Below are positions 16,746-25,960 of a stretch of 64,000 nt of DNA, piece by piece (the first letter of the stretch is position 1; each line of letters starts with the position of its first letter). Position numbers and translations under genes: made by a program. Under the pieces are notes generated by a model. That model saw nothing but the letters and a program-made list of their open reading frames with translations, did not search any database and was not told the DNA's origin. This DNA is from JAQGMV01 sp963828715 (lineage in GTDB: Bacteria > Pseudomonadota > Gammaproteobacteria > Burkholderiales > SG8-41): positions 248,001 through 312,000 of the forward strand of contig CAWHFX010000002.1 in assembly GCA_963828715.1 (NCBI GenBank). The letters run 5' to 3'.

Positions 16746-17945
16746 ATGCTCGAACACCTGAAGCTGCTGCGCCGTGGCGCCGAAGAAGTGCTCGTTCTGT
16801 CCGAGCTGGAAGAGCGGCTCAAGGCCGGTGTCCCCTTGCGCGTCAAGGCTGGACTTCGACCCAACCGCGCCGGACCTGCATATCGGTCACACGGTGCTCA
16901 TCAACAAACTCCGGCAATTCCAGGAGCTCGGCCATCAGGTTCTGTTCCTGATCGGTGACTTCACAGGGATGATTGGCGACCCGACCGGCAAGAACGCGAC
17001 GCGCCCGCCGCTGACGCCGGAGGAGATCAGGGAAAACGCCAAGACCTACACGGACCAGGTGTTCAAGATCCTCGACGGCGATCGCACCGAGGTGGTCTTC
17101 AATTCCACCTGGATGGGCAAGCTGTCAGCCGCCGACATGATCAAGCTCGCCGCGACGCACACCGTCGCGCGCATGCTCGAGCGCGACGACTTCGCGAAGC
17201 GCTATCAGGGCAATCAGCCGATCGCGATCCACGAGTTTCTGTACCCGCTGGTGCAGGGTTACGACTCCGTCGCGTTGCGCGCCGATGTCGAGCTCGGCGG
17301 GACCGATCAGAAATTCAATCTCCTGATGGGCCGCGAGCTGCAGAAGCACTTCGGGCAGAAACCGCAGGTGATACTCACGATGCCGCTGCTCGAAGGCCTC
17401 GACGGGGTCAACAAGATGTCGAAGTCGCTCGGCAATTACGTCGGCATCAACGAGCCGCCCCGCGAGATGTTCGGCAAGCTCATGTCGATTTCGGACGAGC
17501 TGATGTGGCGCTATATCGAGCTGCTGTCCTTCGCGTCGCTCGCGACGATCGGCAGCTGGAAGGCAGGAGGTGCGCCAGCGGCGCGCAACCCGCGCGACAT
17601 CAAGGTGGCTGTTCGCGCAGGAAATCGTCGAGCGCTTCCATGGAGCGCGCGGCGGCCGAAGGCGGCGCTGCGGATTTCGAGGCACGATTCCGCCAGGGCG
17701 GCGTGCCCGACGACATGCCCGAAGTGAGCGTCTGAGCGGACGGCGCGCGGACTCGCCATCGCGCAGGTGCTCAAGCAGGCGGGCCTGACTGCGAGCACGT
17801 CGGAAGCGTTGCGCATGATCGAGCAGGGCGGCGTGAAGTTGAACGGCGAAAAAGTGGTCGACCAGTCACGCCTGCTCCTGACGGCGAGGCAGGCGTGCTT
17901 CAGGTGGGCAAACGGAAGTTTGCGCGGGTGACGATTATCGGCTAA
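16746..17945 (+). pseudogene. tyrS: Tyrosyl-tRNA synthetase, interrupted by several frameshifts
   Basis: The full length of a bacterial TyrS can be read, but only by changing frame repeatedly. The catalytic domain is intact from about 16855 (FDPTAPDLHIGHTVLINKL with the HIGH-like HIGHT, and the KMSKS motif in GVNKMSKSLGNYVG). The first shift, at about 16853, is an extra base in GGACTTCGAC. Further shifts fall at about 17614, 17652, 17735 and 17880, between NPRDIKV, QEIVERFHG, FEARFRQGGVPDDMPEVSV and the S4-like tail SEALRMIEQGGVKLNGEKV...VGKRKFARV. TyrS is essential, and every mended frame gives a well-conserved protein, so sequencing insertions are more likely than decay. The two ends abut the convergent msrA. 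Confidence 0.88.
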
Positions 17946-18575
17946 TCACCCGCCGTGCCCCCAGACGGCCTGCAGCCGCGCATCGCGCCCACACCCGGTC
18001 TCGATAGAACTTGTAGCGCACGGGATTCTTCTTGTAGAAGTCCTGGTGATACTCCTCGGCCGGGTAGAACTCGGCCGCCGTCACTTCTGGTGACGATGTC
18101 GCCTTTGAAGGGCTTCGTCTTCTCGAGCTGCGGCCTTGGAAGCGAGCGCGAGCTTCTTCTGTTCCTCGTCGTGGTAGAAGATCGCGGTGCGGTACTGCGA
18201 ACCGTGATCGCAGAACTGGCCGTCGCGCTGCGTCGGATCGACGTTGTGCCAGAAGACCTCGAGCAGTGTGGCGTAGCTCACCTGGGCGGGATCGTACTGC
18301 ACCTGCACGACTTCGGCGTGCCCGGTGGTCCCGGTGGAAACCTGTTCGTAGGTCGGATTCTTCGTCTTGCCGCCCATATAGCCGGAGGTCGTCGAAATCA
18401 CGCCCGGCAGCTTCTCGTACGGCGGTCTCCATGCACCAGAAGCAGCCGCCGGCGAACGTCGCCACGGCGGTGCCCGGTTTCTGCGCAGGTCCGGCGCCTG
18501 CGCATAGGCGCAGGCGGTAGAAGGGAGAGAAGAATCGAGCGCTAACCACTTCGCGCATCGATTTGGGTCGGACAT
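17946..18575 (-). pseudogene. msrA: Peptide-methionine (S)-S-oxide reductase, frameshifted
   Basis: MsrA reduces methionine-S-sulfoxide in proteins. The catalytic segment FAGGCFWCMET is intact in one frame, STTSGYMGGKTKNPTYEQVS through VFWHNVDPTQRDGQFCDHGS in a second, and TAAEFYPAEEYHQDFYKKNP in a third. The first shift, at about 18420, is one extra base that creates GTAC; others fall near 18095 and 17975. The N-terminus before FAGGC is probably a signal peptide but its frame is unclear. This is the first of three MsrA-type sequences in the window. Whether it is dead or mis-sequenced cannot be settled here. Confidence 0.82.
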
Positions 18576-18619
18576 GGGGAGGCTCCGCGGCGTCGGAACA
18601 ATTGGTCGAGCCACCGCGC

Positions 18620-18688
18620 TGCAGCTTACAAGGCCGGCCAGTATAGCGGATAATTTTGTATTCAATTTCAAGCACGATTGGAGGCTGC
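18620..18688. promoter_or_regulatory. AT-rich divergent promoter region between msrA and fbp
   Basis: A short AT-rich stretch in GC-rich surroundings. On the minus strand TATACT (complement of 18640-18645) is a good -10 box toward msrA. On the plus strand GATAAT at about 18649-18654 could serve fbp. The -35 boxes are weak on both strands. GATTGGAGG just before the ATG is the fbp ribosome binding site. Confidence 0.4.
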
Positions 18689-19731
18689 ATGCGCCGCGTC
18701 ACACTCACTCAATACCTGATCGAACAGCAGCGCCATTACGGCAAGGTCTCTCCGGAGCTGCGGCTGCTGATCGAAGTGATCGCGCGCGCGTGCAAGGCGA
18801 TCAGCCATGTCGTCAGCAAAGGACCGCTCGCGGGCATCGGCGATTCAGTCGGCTCCGACAACGTCCAGGGCGAAGCGCAGAAAAAGCTCGACGTCATCGC
18901 GAATGAGGTGCTGGTCGAAGCGAACGAGTGGGGCGGCCAGCTCGCGGCCATGGTGTCCGAGGAGATGGCGGAGCCTTATCAGATTCCCAATCGTTATCCG
19001 CAAGGGCGAGTTCCTGCTGATGTACGATCCGCTGGACGGCTCTTCGAACCTCGACGTCAATATCTCGGTCGGCACGATATTCTCGGTCGCTGCGCTGCCC
19101 GCCGAGCGTCGAGCGCCTCTGACACAGCTCGCCTTTCTCCAGCCGGGTTCGCAAACAGGTCGCGGCCGGGTTTGCGGTGTACGGGCGCCGCGACGATACT
19201 CGTGCTCACGGTCGGCAACGGCGTGGTCGGGCTTTACGCTCGATCGCGAAGTCTGGTCGTGGGTGCTCACCCACGAGCGCATCCTCATACCCGCGGACAC
19301 CCAGGAGTTCGCAATCAACGCATCGAACGCCCGCAACTGGGAACCGCCGATCAAGCGCTATATCGACGAGTGCGTCGCCGGGAAGGACGGCCCGCGCGAG
19401 ACGCGACTTCAACATGCGCTGGGTCGCGTCGATGGTGGCCGACGTCTACCGCATCATCTCGCGCGGCGGCATTTTCATGTATCCCAAGGACGCCAAGCAC
19501 AAGGAAGGCCGCCTGCGGCTCATGTACGAGGCGAACCCCATGGCCTTCATCGTCGAGCAGGCCGGCGGGGCCGCGACCGACGGACGTCAGCGCATACTGG
19601 ACATCCAGCCCACGGCACTGCATCAGCGCGTGGGCGTCATCCTCGGGTCCAAGAACGAGGTCGATCGCGTCACGCGCTACCACCTCGAGCCGCGCTCACA
19701 AGACGCGCCACCGGCCGTCGCTGCCGCTTGA
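18689..19731 (+). pseudogene. fbp: Class I fructose-1,6-bisphosphatase, interrupted by several frameshifts
   Basis: A gluconeogenic enzyme of about 340 residues. The N-terminal frame (MRRVTLTQYLIEQQ... DSVGSDNVQGEAQKKLDVIAN... MVSEEMAEP) shifts at about 18995 to FLLMYDPLDGSSNLDVNISV, which carries the metal-binding DPLDGSSN motif. It shifts again several times between 19150 and 19245 through the LVLTVGNGVVG and FTLDREVWSWVLTHERI segments, and at about 19405 to MRWVASMVADVYRIISRGGIFMYP, with FIVEQAGG near the end. The mended segments are all highly conserved, so unresolved sequencing insertions are the likely cause. The end overlaps the convergent regulator gene by 62 bp. Confidence 0.88.
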
Positions 19732-20452
19732 GCGCCACGAAGGCGTCGAGCTCCCAGTGACGCAGGGCGACGAGCACGCTCATCGCCGAGCGCTGTTCGA
19801 GGGGGAGACGCACGTCTTCGTTGTGTAGCCCGGAAAACTCGCGCGCCACCCGCTTCAGACGCTCCACCACGGCCGCGCTCGAGTGCCGGGACAGCATGCC
19901 GTTCACGACGAGCATGAATTCGTCCGCCCGGTCGAAGCGCGACCGGAAGTACTCGTGGTGGGCCTGTTCGTTGAAAAAGCGCTGTATCGGGCCATCCGGC
20001 AGCCACGCGAACGTGCGGGACACCAGCAGGCGCACGCGGTTGCCGGGCATGAGCTCGATGAACTTCAGCCGGTCGAGGCGCGTAAGCAGCCGCACGCATT
20101 CGGCTTCCGTGAGGTCGTATTTCGCGAGGATCTGATCGAAGCTGACGTGGTTCAGCACGCAAACCGCCACGAGGAACAGCTTCCGATCCGAGACGATCTC
20201 TTTCTCCTGCTCGTGCGTGAGCTGAGAAACCAGCGTCTCGTCGCGCGCGAGTGCGCGGGCGAGGTCTGAAAAGTCCATTCCGGCACAGGCGCAGACTTCG
20301 TCCAGACGATCCAGTGTGAAGGTACGCCCCGCAAACATGCGCTTCACGCTTGCCTCACTGAGTTTCAGGCGTTTTGCGAGGTCGGCATACCGCACGCCGC
20401 GAGCCTTGAGCTCGCGCTTGAGAACGACGATCAATGCGGCGCTTTGCGCCAT
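19670..20452 (-). CDS. XRE-family helix-turn-helix transcriptional regulator
   Basis: 260 residues, starting at an ATG with a very strong ribosome binding site (AAGGAGGGGG). Residues 1-60 are a Cro/C1-type HTH: LKARGVRYADLAKRLKLSEA, then SVKRMFAGRTFTLDRLDEVC. The rest (about 80-250) is an alpha-helical domain with a second winged-helix-like region (LTEAECVRLLTRLDRLKFIELMPGNRVRLLVSRTF), of a type common in betaproteobacterial regulators of unknown ligand. It is divergent from the 271-aa hypothetical gene, which it may control. Confidence 0.88.
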   Translation of the reverse strand: MAQSAALIVVLKRELKARGVRYADLAKRLKLSEASVKRMFAGRTFTLDRLDEVCACAGMDFSDLARALARDETLVSQLTHEQEKEIVSDRKLFLVAVCVLNHVSFDQILAKYDLTEAECVRLLTRLDRLKFIELMPGNRVRLLVSRTFAWLPDGPIQRFFNEQAHHEYFRSRFDRADEFMLVVNGMLSRHSSAAVVERLKRVAREFSGLHNEDVRLPLEQRSAMSVLVALRHWELDAFVALKRQRRPVARLVSAARGGSA

Positions 20453-20631
20453 GGCTTTCCCCCTCCTTTTTGTTTTTATGGCCTGATCCGCACGCCGGGT
20501 CGCATCTGGTGCTACTGGCGGGTAAACCCCGTGTGACGTTGTGATCTTTGCTCGACGGGGCGATCGGCGGCCCCGATCATCGCGCCATCCACCGAAGCGC
20601 CAGAAGTGCAAAACCCCTGAAGGAGGACACC

Positions 20632-21444
20632 ATGGAATACCCCGCCCTGCGCGAGCCGCAAACGGCCCCGACATCGATCAAACTTGTGCTCATCCGCGCA
20701 AACGGCGCGCTGTTTCACAGCCTTGCCGCCGCGGCGCTGCTGGAGTCGCACGCCGCACGCAGCGCCGATCGCATGCTGCGGTTCTTCGCTCATGACGACG
20801 CACTGTGCGCCTGGATCTCGAGTGAGTGGCTGCCCGCCAGGATCGCCCGCACGCGCGCGCTGCGGGACTACGTCGAACAGACCTGGCCGGAGTTCGACTT
20901 CGCTGCCGCCGCGCAAGCCTTCGCCTCAGCGCCCGAAGCAGGGCGTACCAGCGGCCGCCCGACTGCAGCGCACGAGGCGCTCGCGCGGTCGCTCGCTGCT
21001 GCGCAAGGCGCACTCTTCTACCGGGCATTGAGCCGCTGGACCGAAGATCACAGTTTGCGCGCGCTGGCGCTCCGTTTCTCGCAGGAGGAAGCGCTTTCGC
21101 TGCCCTATTTCCGCACTGCATACGAGCAAAGTGCCCGCGTCGAACGGATCGGGCTCGCCCGCGCGTGGTCGAGCGCGCGATGTCTCGTCCGTGGGACGCG
21201 GGACAGCCTCTTGCCTCACCTTTTCGATTGCCTCGACGCGCACTGGCAACCTCATGGTCCGGTGTCTCCCATGCCTTACCGGGAATTCGTGCGTCGGATG
21301 CGTCGTGTAGTGCGGCAGAACAGCGAGATTGGCATCGCCGAGCGCATCCTGTTCGCGCCGTGGGCACATCGTCCGCGCGTGCAGTCCGAGCGGCGGGTGA
21401 ACCAGCCCAGGCCGTGGTTCAGGCCCCTGCTGCGCTCCGCCTGA
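20632..21444 (+). CDS. Hypothetical protein (270 aa), possibly ferritin-like
   Basis: The ATG at 20632 follows a perfect AAGGAGG ribosome binding site. Mostly alpha-helical, with segments such as LFYRALSRWTEDHSLRALAL and RFSQEEALSLPYFRTAYE that look like paired helices carrying Glu and His, reminiscent of ferritin-like or di-iron proteins. I cannot assign ligands with confidence and do not recognise the family. It is divergent from the XRE regulator. Immediately after its stop begins a decayed msrA tail, which marks a recombination or deletion junction. Confidence 0.7.
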   Translation: MEYPALREPQTAPTSIKLVLIRANGALFHSLAAAALLESHAARSADRMLRFFAHDDALCAWISSEWLPARIARTRALRDYVEQTWPEFDFAAAAQAFASAPEAGRTSGRPTAAHEALARSLAAAQGALFYRALSRWTEDHSLRALALRFSQEEALSLPYFRTAYEQSARVERIGLARAWSSARCLVRGTRDSLLPHLFDCLDAHWQPHGPVSPMPYREFVRRMRRVVRQNSEIGIAERILFAPWAHRPRVQSERRVNQPRPWFRPLLRSA

Positions 21445-21445
21445 C

Positions 21446-21657
21446 ATCGACGAGATCGACGGGCTCAGGCGCGCCGGCCTCTACCGCGACCCGATCGTCA
21501 CCGAGGTGACGGCCGCCTCACCGTCTTACCCGGGCGAGGACTTCCCAGACGTTTTTGGCGCGCAATCCGTTTCAGCCGCATTGCCAGTACGTCGTCTCGC
21601 TCAAGGTCGCCACGTTCAGAATAGTTCATCGACCGGCTGAAGCAGGAAGAGACGTGA
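21446..21657 (+). pseudogene. Decayed C-terminal remnant of a second msrA
   Basis: Right after the preceding stop the sequence encodes DEIDGLRRAGLYRDPIVTEV, the segment that precedes the MsrA C-terminus (I-V-T-E-V), then YPGEDF. After frame changes it reads FLARNPFQPHCQYVVSLKVA with the resolving-cysteine tail, and FIDRLKQEET before a TGA at 21655-21657. The catalytic GCFWC half is missing entirely, so this is a true truncated remnant and not only a sequencing error. Confidence 0.7.
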
Positions 21658-21911
21658 AGCGCGGACGCGCGTTGCGGCTCGTGCTTGCGGCGGCGCCATC
21701 ACCGAAGCATCTGAAGCGGCGCTTGCACCAACGCCGCTTCAATCACCGATTTCCCTCTGAAAAAGCGCTCTGTCACGCGTCCCGTAATAGCGCGTAGAGT
21801 CATTGACAAGGCTTGTTTCCCTCGGCATTCTTCAATCACCGCGCTGCTGGAATACGCGGCTAGGCGACCACAAACCAACCGATCACCAGACGATCAAACG
21901 GGAGACACCGA
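21658..21911 (+). other. Intergenic region with possible SWIB promoter
   Basis: 254 bp without a gene. It contains a consensus TTGACA at 21803-21808 followed by T/C-rich sequence; the -10 box is not obvious. A GGGAGA ribosome binding site precedes the SWIB ATG. Confidence 0.35.
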
Positions 21912-22223
21912 ATGGCTGCAAAGAAAAAGGCGACCAAGAAAGCACCGGCTAAGAAAAAGAGCGCGTCCAAACGCAAGCCAAATGCTGCATTCATGAAAGC
22001 GATGCAGCCTGATGCGTCCCTGTCAGCTGTCATCGGTGGCAATGCCATGCCCCGGACGGAAGTAACGAAGAAGATCTGGGCCTACATCAAGAAAAACAGT
22101 CTGCAGGACAGCAAGAACAGACGCATGATCAACTCCGACGACAAGCTGAAGGACGTGTTCGGCGGGAAGAAACAGGTTTCGATGTTCGAGATGACGAAGC
22201 TCGTCAACAAACATCTGAAGTAA
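21912..22223 (+). CDS. SWIB/MDM2 domain protein
   Basis: 103 residues. A Lys/Ala-rich basic tail (MAAKKKATKKAPAKKKSASK) is followed by a SWIB domain: NAMPRTEVTKKIWAYIKKNS, LQDSKNRRMINSDDKLKDVF and SMFEMTKLVNKHLK. In eukaryotes SWIB is a chromatin-remodelling module. Short bacterial copies, first noted in chlamydiae and common in betaproteobacteria, are thought to bind DNA or nucleoid proteins, with no settled function. A hairpin terminator follows. Confidence 0.93.
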   Translation: MAAKKKATKKAPAKKKSASKRKPNAAFMKAMQPDASLSAVIGGNAMPRTEVTKKIWAYIKKNSLQDSKNRRMINSDDKLKDVFGGKKQVSMFEMTKLVNKHLK

Positions 22224-22241
22224 GCACGCGCTCGCTGTCTG

Positions 22242-22277
22242 ACGGTCGGCACCGCGGTGACCGGCCGTTTGTTTTTC
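22242..22277 (+). terminator. Intrinsic terminator after SWIB gene
   Basis: An imperfect hairpin ACGGTCGGCACC / GGTGACCGGCCGT (22242-22267) with a one-base bulge and a tight GC loop, followed by TTTGTTTTTC. Confidence 0.75.
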
Positions 22278-22335
22278 TAGGGCTCTCGCGCAGACGAGCC
22301 CGGATCGGGGAACGCGCAGCGCCTGTCGACGGTCG

Positions 22336-23236
22336 TCAGGCGCGTCTACGCCGCGGCTGCCAAACGACCAAAGCGACACCAAGAGCAGTAACGACCATGC
22401 CGACCAGACTCAGCTTCGAGGGCATTACGTCGAACAGCGCAAGCTCGAGGATCACCGCGAAAGCAGGCGTGAGATAAACGAGACTCGCCACGCGTGCAGC
22501 CTGGCCGCGGCGCATGAGCGTGTGCAGCGCATTCACGCCGAGGATCGAAGTACCGATCACGAGAAAGACGATCGCGCCCGCAAGCGACCACGACCAGCGT
22601 ACCGGCGCATCCTCGACAAACCTTGCGAGCGGCAGCAAAACCACGAGTGTGGCAGCGAATTGCACGAGTGCACCCGCACGCAGATCCACCACCGGACAGA
22701 AGCGTCTCTGATAGAGTGTGCCCGCAGTCACGCCAGCGAGCGCGATCGTGACCGCTGTGAGACTCGCAACGCTTGCCTCACGCACGTCGATCTTGTGCCA
22801 GCACCACGAGAGCAACGCCCGCGAGTCCTGTCGCGATGCCGATCCATTGCCGCGTGAAGAGCTTCTCGTGGAACCAGCGTGCGGCGATCAACGCGGTGAG
22901 CAACGGCTGTGCTGAGAGCAGCACGGCTGTGATGCCTGCCGACATCCCGAGATATTGCGTGTAATGACTGCCGCCCAGGTGTACCGCGTGCATGAGCAAC
23001 CCGGCGACGACGACGTGAAGTAACTCTGTGCGGGATCGCGGCCAGCGCGGTCGCGTGACGAGCACGATGGCTGTGAGACATGCAAGACCGAACGAGAAGC
23101 GCAGCGCGAGAAACGTGAACGGCGGCGCATGCTGGAGACCGATCTTCGTCGCAACGAATCCCGACCCCCACACCGCAACGAAGTACCACGCAAGAGCGCT
23201 GTCCCAGGGGCGTCTTTCAGGACGATTCTGCGACAC
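22336..23236 (-). CDS. EamA/DMT-superfamily transporter, one frameshift
   Basis: About 300 residues in two frames joined at about 22800. The N-terminal half (MSQNRPERRPWDSALAWYFV...) carries five hydrophobic segments and ends GLAGVALVVL. The C-terminal half continues HKIDVREASVASLTAVTIAL and ends VGMVVTALGVALVVWQP. Together they make the ten-helix, two-EamA-repeat layout of drug/metabolite exporters. The break is one extra G (CTGGCAC where CTGCAC would keep frame). The substrate cannot be predicted. It is divergent from the DUF47-pit pair. Confidence 0.85.
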
Positions 23237-23395
23237 GACGGGAGCAGCTGACGCACCCGGAAAGAAAATCCGAGTATACGCGAGGCGCCTCGGGTCAAGT
23301 CTCGTGCGACGTAACGCTCGAAATCACTGCGCCGCCTAACTAGAATGGCGCTCGCCCGAACCGCCTCCGCGGCCGGCACTTCCAGGGAGACTTCC

Positions 23396-24023
23396 ATGTT
23401 CGGACGACTCATGCCGCAAAGAAGGACGTTTCTTCGAGCTTTTCAACGAGCATGCGAACGAGCTTCTGCAGGGCGCCCGCGAGCTTGCCTCGCTCATGAG
23501 CAGCGGCGACGATGTCGAGCGCCGCGCTTACATCATCGAATCGATCGAAAAGCGCGGCGACAAAGTGGCATGGGCCGCGATCGAGCTTCTGCATCGCACG
23601 TTCATCACTCCGCTCGACCGCGACGACATCCATCAACTCGTCAGCAAGATGGACGACATCCTCGACGTGATCGAGGATACGTCGCAATCCATTTATGCCT
23701 ACGACGTGCGGTCGATCACACCCGAGGCACGCCGTCTGGCGGAGCTCTGCGTGGCATGTGTCGAAAAAGTGAAGTCCGCGGTCGGCATGCTGTCCAATAT
23801 GGACAATGCCAAGGCCATATTGATCGTCTGCCAGGACATCGACCGACTCGAGTCCGAAGCCGATCACGTCATGCGCTCGGCGATGGCGAAGCTCTTTCGC
23901 GACGAGCCCGACGTGAAGCAGGTAATGAAGATGCGCTCCGTGTATGAAATGCTGGAAACCGTGACCGACCGCTGCGAAGACGTAGCGAACGTGATCCAGG
24001 GCATCGTTCTGGAAAACTCGTGA
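23396..24023 (+). CDS. DUF47/PhoU-like Pit accessory protein, N-terminal frameshift
   Basis: About 208 residues. The start MFGRLMP and the long helical body (FFELFNEHANELL, RRAYIIESIEKRGDKVAWAA, then DRDDIHQLVSKMDDILDVIE) are in different frames because of one extra C at about 23417 (CCGCAAAG instead of CCGAAAG). Without it the protein is a normal DUF47 family member, a PhoU-like helical bundle encoded next to Pit transporters. It probably modulates phosphate uptake by the downstream Pit protein, 31 bp away. Confidence 0.85.
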
Positions 24024-24054
24024 GCGCCCTCAACCGCACGGCGGAGCAGAACGC

Positions 24055-25047
24055 ATGACTTTCGAGGTGCTGGTTCTGCTCGTTCTGGTTGCGCTCGCTT
24101 TCGACTTCATGAACGGCTTCCACGATGCCGCGAACGCCATCGCGACCGTGGTTTCGACCGGCGTGTTGCGCCCGCTGTGGGCCGTCGGCTGGGCAGCCGC
24201 TTTCAATTTCATCGCGTACTTCGTTTTCGAAACCAAAGTTGCTGCCATGGTCGGCACCGGCATCGTCGACCCTGCAATCGTCGACCACTACGTGATCTTC
24301 GGCGCGCTCGTCGGCGCGATCGTCTGGAACCTGATCACGTGGTACTACGGCATTCCCTCGAGCTCGTCACATGCGTTGATTGGCGGCCTTGTAGGCGCCG
24401 CCGTGGCGAAGGTCGGCACGGGTTCGCTGGTGACCAGCGGACTCGCTAAGACGGTGGCGTTCATATTCATTGCGCCGCTCCTCGGCATGGTGCTCGGCGC
24501 CGTACTGATGATTGCAGTCTCGTGGACATTCGTGCGATCGACACCGAGGCGCATCGATGCCTGGTTCAGGCGTTTGCAGCTCATCTCCGCCGGACTCTAC
24601 AGTCTCGGTCACGGCGGCAACGATGCCCAGAAAACGGCGGGCATCATCTGGCTGCTCCTGATCACGGCAGGTCACTCCACAACTGAAGCGCACGTGCCGG
24701 TCTGGGTCATCATTGCGTGCTACATCACGATCGGTCTCGGGACGCTGTTCGGCGGCTGGCGCATCGTGAAGACGATGGGGCAGCGCATCACGAAACTGAA
24801 ACCCGTCGGCGGCTTCTGTGCGGAGACCGGCGGCGCGATCACGCTCTTCCTCGCGACGGGACTCGGGATCCCCGTCTCGACGACCCACACGATCACGGGC
24901 GCGATCGTCGGCGTGGGAGCAGCACGCAATGTCTCGGCGGTGCGATGGGGTGTCGCCGGCGGGATCGTGTGGGCGTGGATTCTCACGATACCGTGCTCGG
25001 GAGCAGTAGCTGCTCTCGCATGGTGGTGCGGAACGTTCCTTCTGTAG
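24055..25047 (+). CDS. pit: Inorganic phosphate transporter, PiT family
   Basis: 330 residues with about ten hydrophobic segments. The two PiT signature repeats are visible: FDFMNGFHDAANAIATVVST near the N-terminus and SLGHGGNDAQKTAGIIW in the second half, plus SSSHALIGGLVGAA and VSTTHTITGAIVGVG. It is a low-affinity cation-coupled phosphate transporter of the inner membrane. It forms a two-gene unit with the DUF47 protein upstream. Two tandem repeat units follow its stop. Confidence 0.95.
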   Translation: MTFEVLVLLVLVALAFDFMNGFHDAANAIATVVSTGVLRPLWAVGWAAAFNFIAYFVFETKVAAMVGTGIVDPAIVDHYVIFGALVGAIVWNLITWYYGIPSSSSHALIGGLVGAAVAKVGTGSLVTSGLAKTVAFIFIAPLLGMVLGAVLMIAVSWTFVRSTPRRIDAWFRRLQLISAGLYSLGHGGNDAQKTAGIIWLLLITAGHSTTEAHVPVWVIIACYITIGLGTLFGGWRIVKTMGQRITKLKPVGGFCAETGGAITLFLATGLGIPVSTTHTITGAIVGVGAARNVSAVRWGVAGGIVWAWILTIPCSGAVAALAWWCGTFLL

Positions 25048-25078
25048 GGCGCGGCAGCTTAACACCGCCTCGAATTGC

Positions 25079-25281
25079 AGCCGAAGGCGAGCGCGGCCCC
25101 GACAAGGATGGGAGGTTACGGAGGGAAACCATCGGTTTCTCTCTGTTCCGTAGGGCGGCGAGGCCCGAGCCGAAGGCGAGCGCCGCCTCGACAAGGATGG
25201 AAGGTTACGGAGGGAAACCATCGGTTTCTCTCTGTTCCGTAGGGCGGCGAGGCCCGAGCCGAAGGCGAGCGCCGCCCCCTA
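25079..25281. repeat. Tandem 89-bp repeat (family B), two full units plus end
   Basis: AGCCGAAGGCGAGCGC occurs at 25079, 25168 and 25257, an exact 89-bp period. Each unit then reads GACAAGGATGG, AGGTTACGGAGGGAAACCAT and CGGTTTCTCTCTGTTCCGTA, and ends in GGCGGCGAGGCCCG. The two units are nearly identical. A single diverged copy lies inverted after argC at 14.6 kb. The repeat fills the space between pit and the convergent pdxH and runs into the pdxH stop codon. Confidence 0.9.
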
Positions 25282-25926
25282 CGGCGCGAGCCGAACGATC
25301 TCCCATCCGCCGGCGGCGCGCCGGCGATAGAGCAAGCGGTCGTGCAGGCGGTTCTCGCGACCCTGCCAGAACTCGATGCTCTCGGCGATCAGGCGATAGC
25401 CGCCCCACCCTGCAGGTCGCGGCGGCGCATCGCCATAGCGCTGCACCGCGTCGGCATAGGCCTTCTCCAGGGCCGCGCGGTCCGTCACAACCGTGCTCTG
25501 GACCGATGCGGCCGCGGCGACGCGACTTCCCGCAGGCCTGGTCGCGAAGTAAGCGTCGGATTCGTCCGCGGACGTCTTCTCGATCGATCCTTCGATGCGG
25601 ACCTCGCGCTCGAGCTCGATCCAGTACGCGAGCAGGGACGCGCGCGGATTCTCGGCGAGCTCACGCCCTTTGCGGCTTTCGTAATGCGTGTAGAAGACAA
25701 AGCCCCGATCATCCACGCCCTTCAGCAGAACGATCCGCGCCGACGGCTGCCCCTGCGCGGACGCCGTCGCAAGCGACATGGCATTCACCATGGGTAACTG
25801 TGCGCGCACGGCTTCGTCGAACCAGGCACGGAACTGCGTAATGGGATCGACTGCGACATCGCCCTCGTCGAGGCGCTCGCGCATATATTCCTGACGGAGC
25901 TGAGCAAGGTCCATCGTGGCCGTCAT
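25279..25926 (-). CDS. pdxH: Pyridoxine/pyridoxamine 5'-phosphate oxidase
   Basis: 215 residues from MTATMDLAQLRQEY, close to the usual 215-220. The long upstream open frame overlaps the pirin gene on the same strand and was rejected. It oxidises PNP or PMP to pyridoxal 5'-phosphate with FMN. Motifs: NAMSLATASAQGQPSARIVLLK, GFVFYTHYESRKGREL, EGSIEKTSADESDAYF, and the C-terminal WQGRENRLHDRLLYRR that binds FMN and substrate phosphate. It is 34 bp after the pirin gene. Confidence 0.95.
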   Translation of the reverse strand: MTATMDLAQLRQEYMRERLDEGDVAVDPITQFRAWFDEAVRAQLPMVNAMSLATASAQGQPSARIVLLKGVDDRGFVFYTHYESRKGRELAENPRASLLAYWIELEREVRIEGSIEKTSADESDAYFATRPAGSRVAAAASVQSTVVTDRAALEKAYADAVQRYGDAPPRPAGWGGYRLIAESIEFWQGRENRLHDRLLYRRRAAGGWEIVRLAP

Positions 25927-25960
25927 CGTGATTATGGGTGGTGCGTGACTCGTCACTGAC

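Noticed and set aside
17550..17945. Programmed ribosomal frameshifting in tyrS
   Set aside because: There are many shift points without slippery heptamers, and the same type of break occurs in unrelated genes over 46 kb.
18576..18671. Lipoprotein-like N-terminal extension MKLNTKLSAILAGLVSC for msrA
   Set aside because: The extension overlaps the AT-rich promoter region and the fbp 5-prime side, and the frame relation to the MsrA core is uncertain because of the frameshifts; left out of the call.
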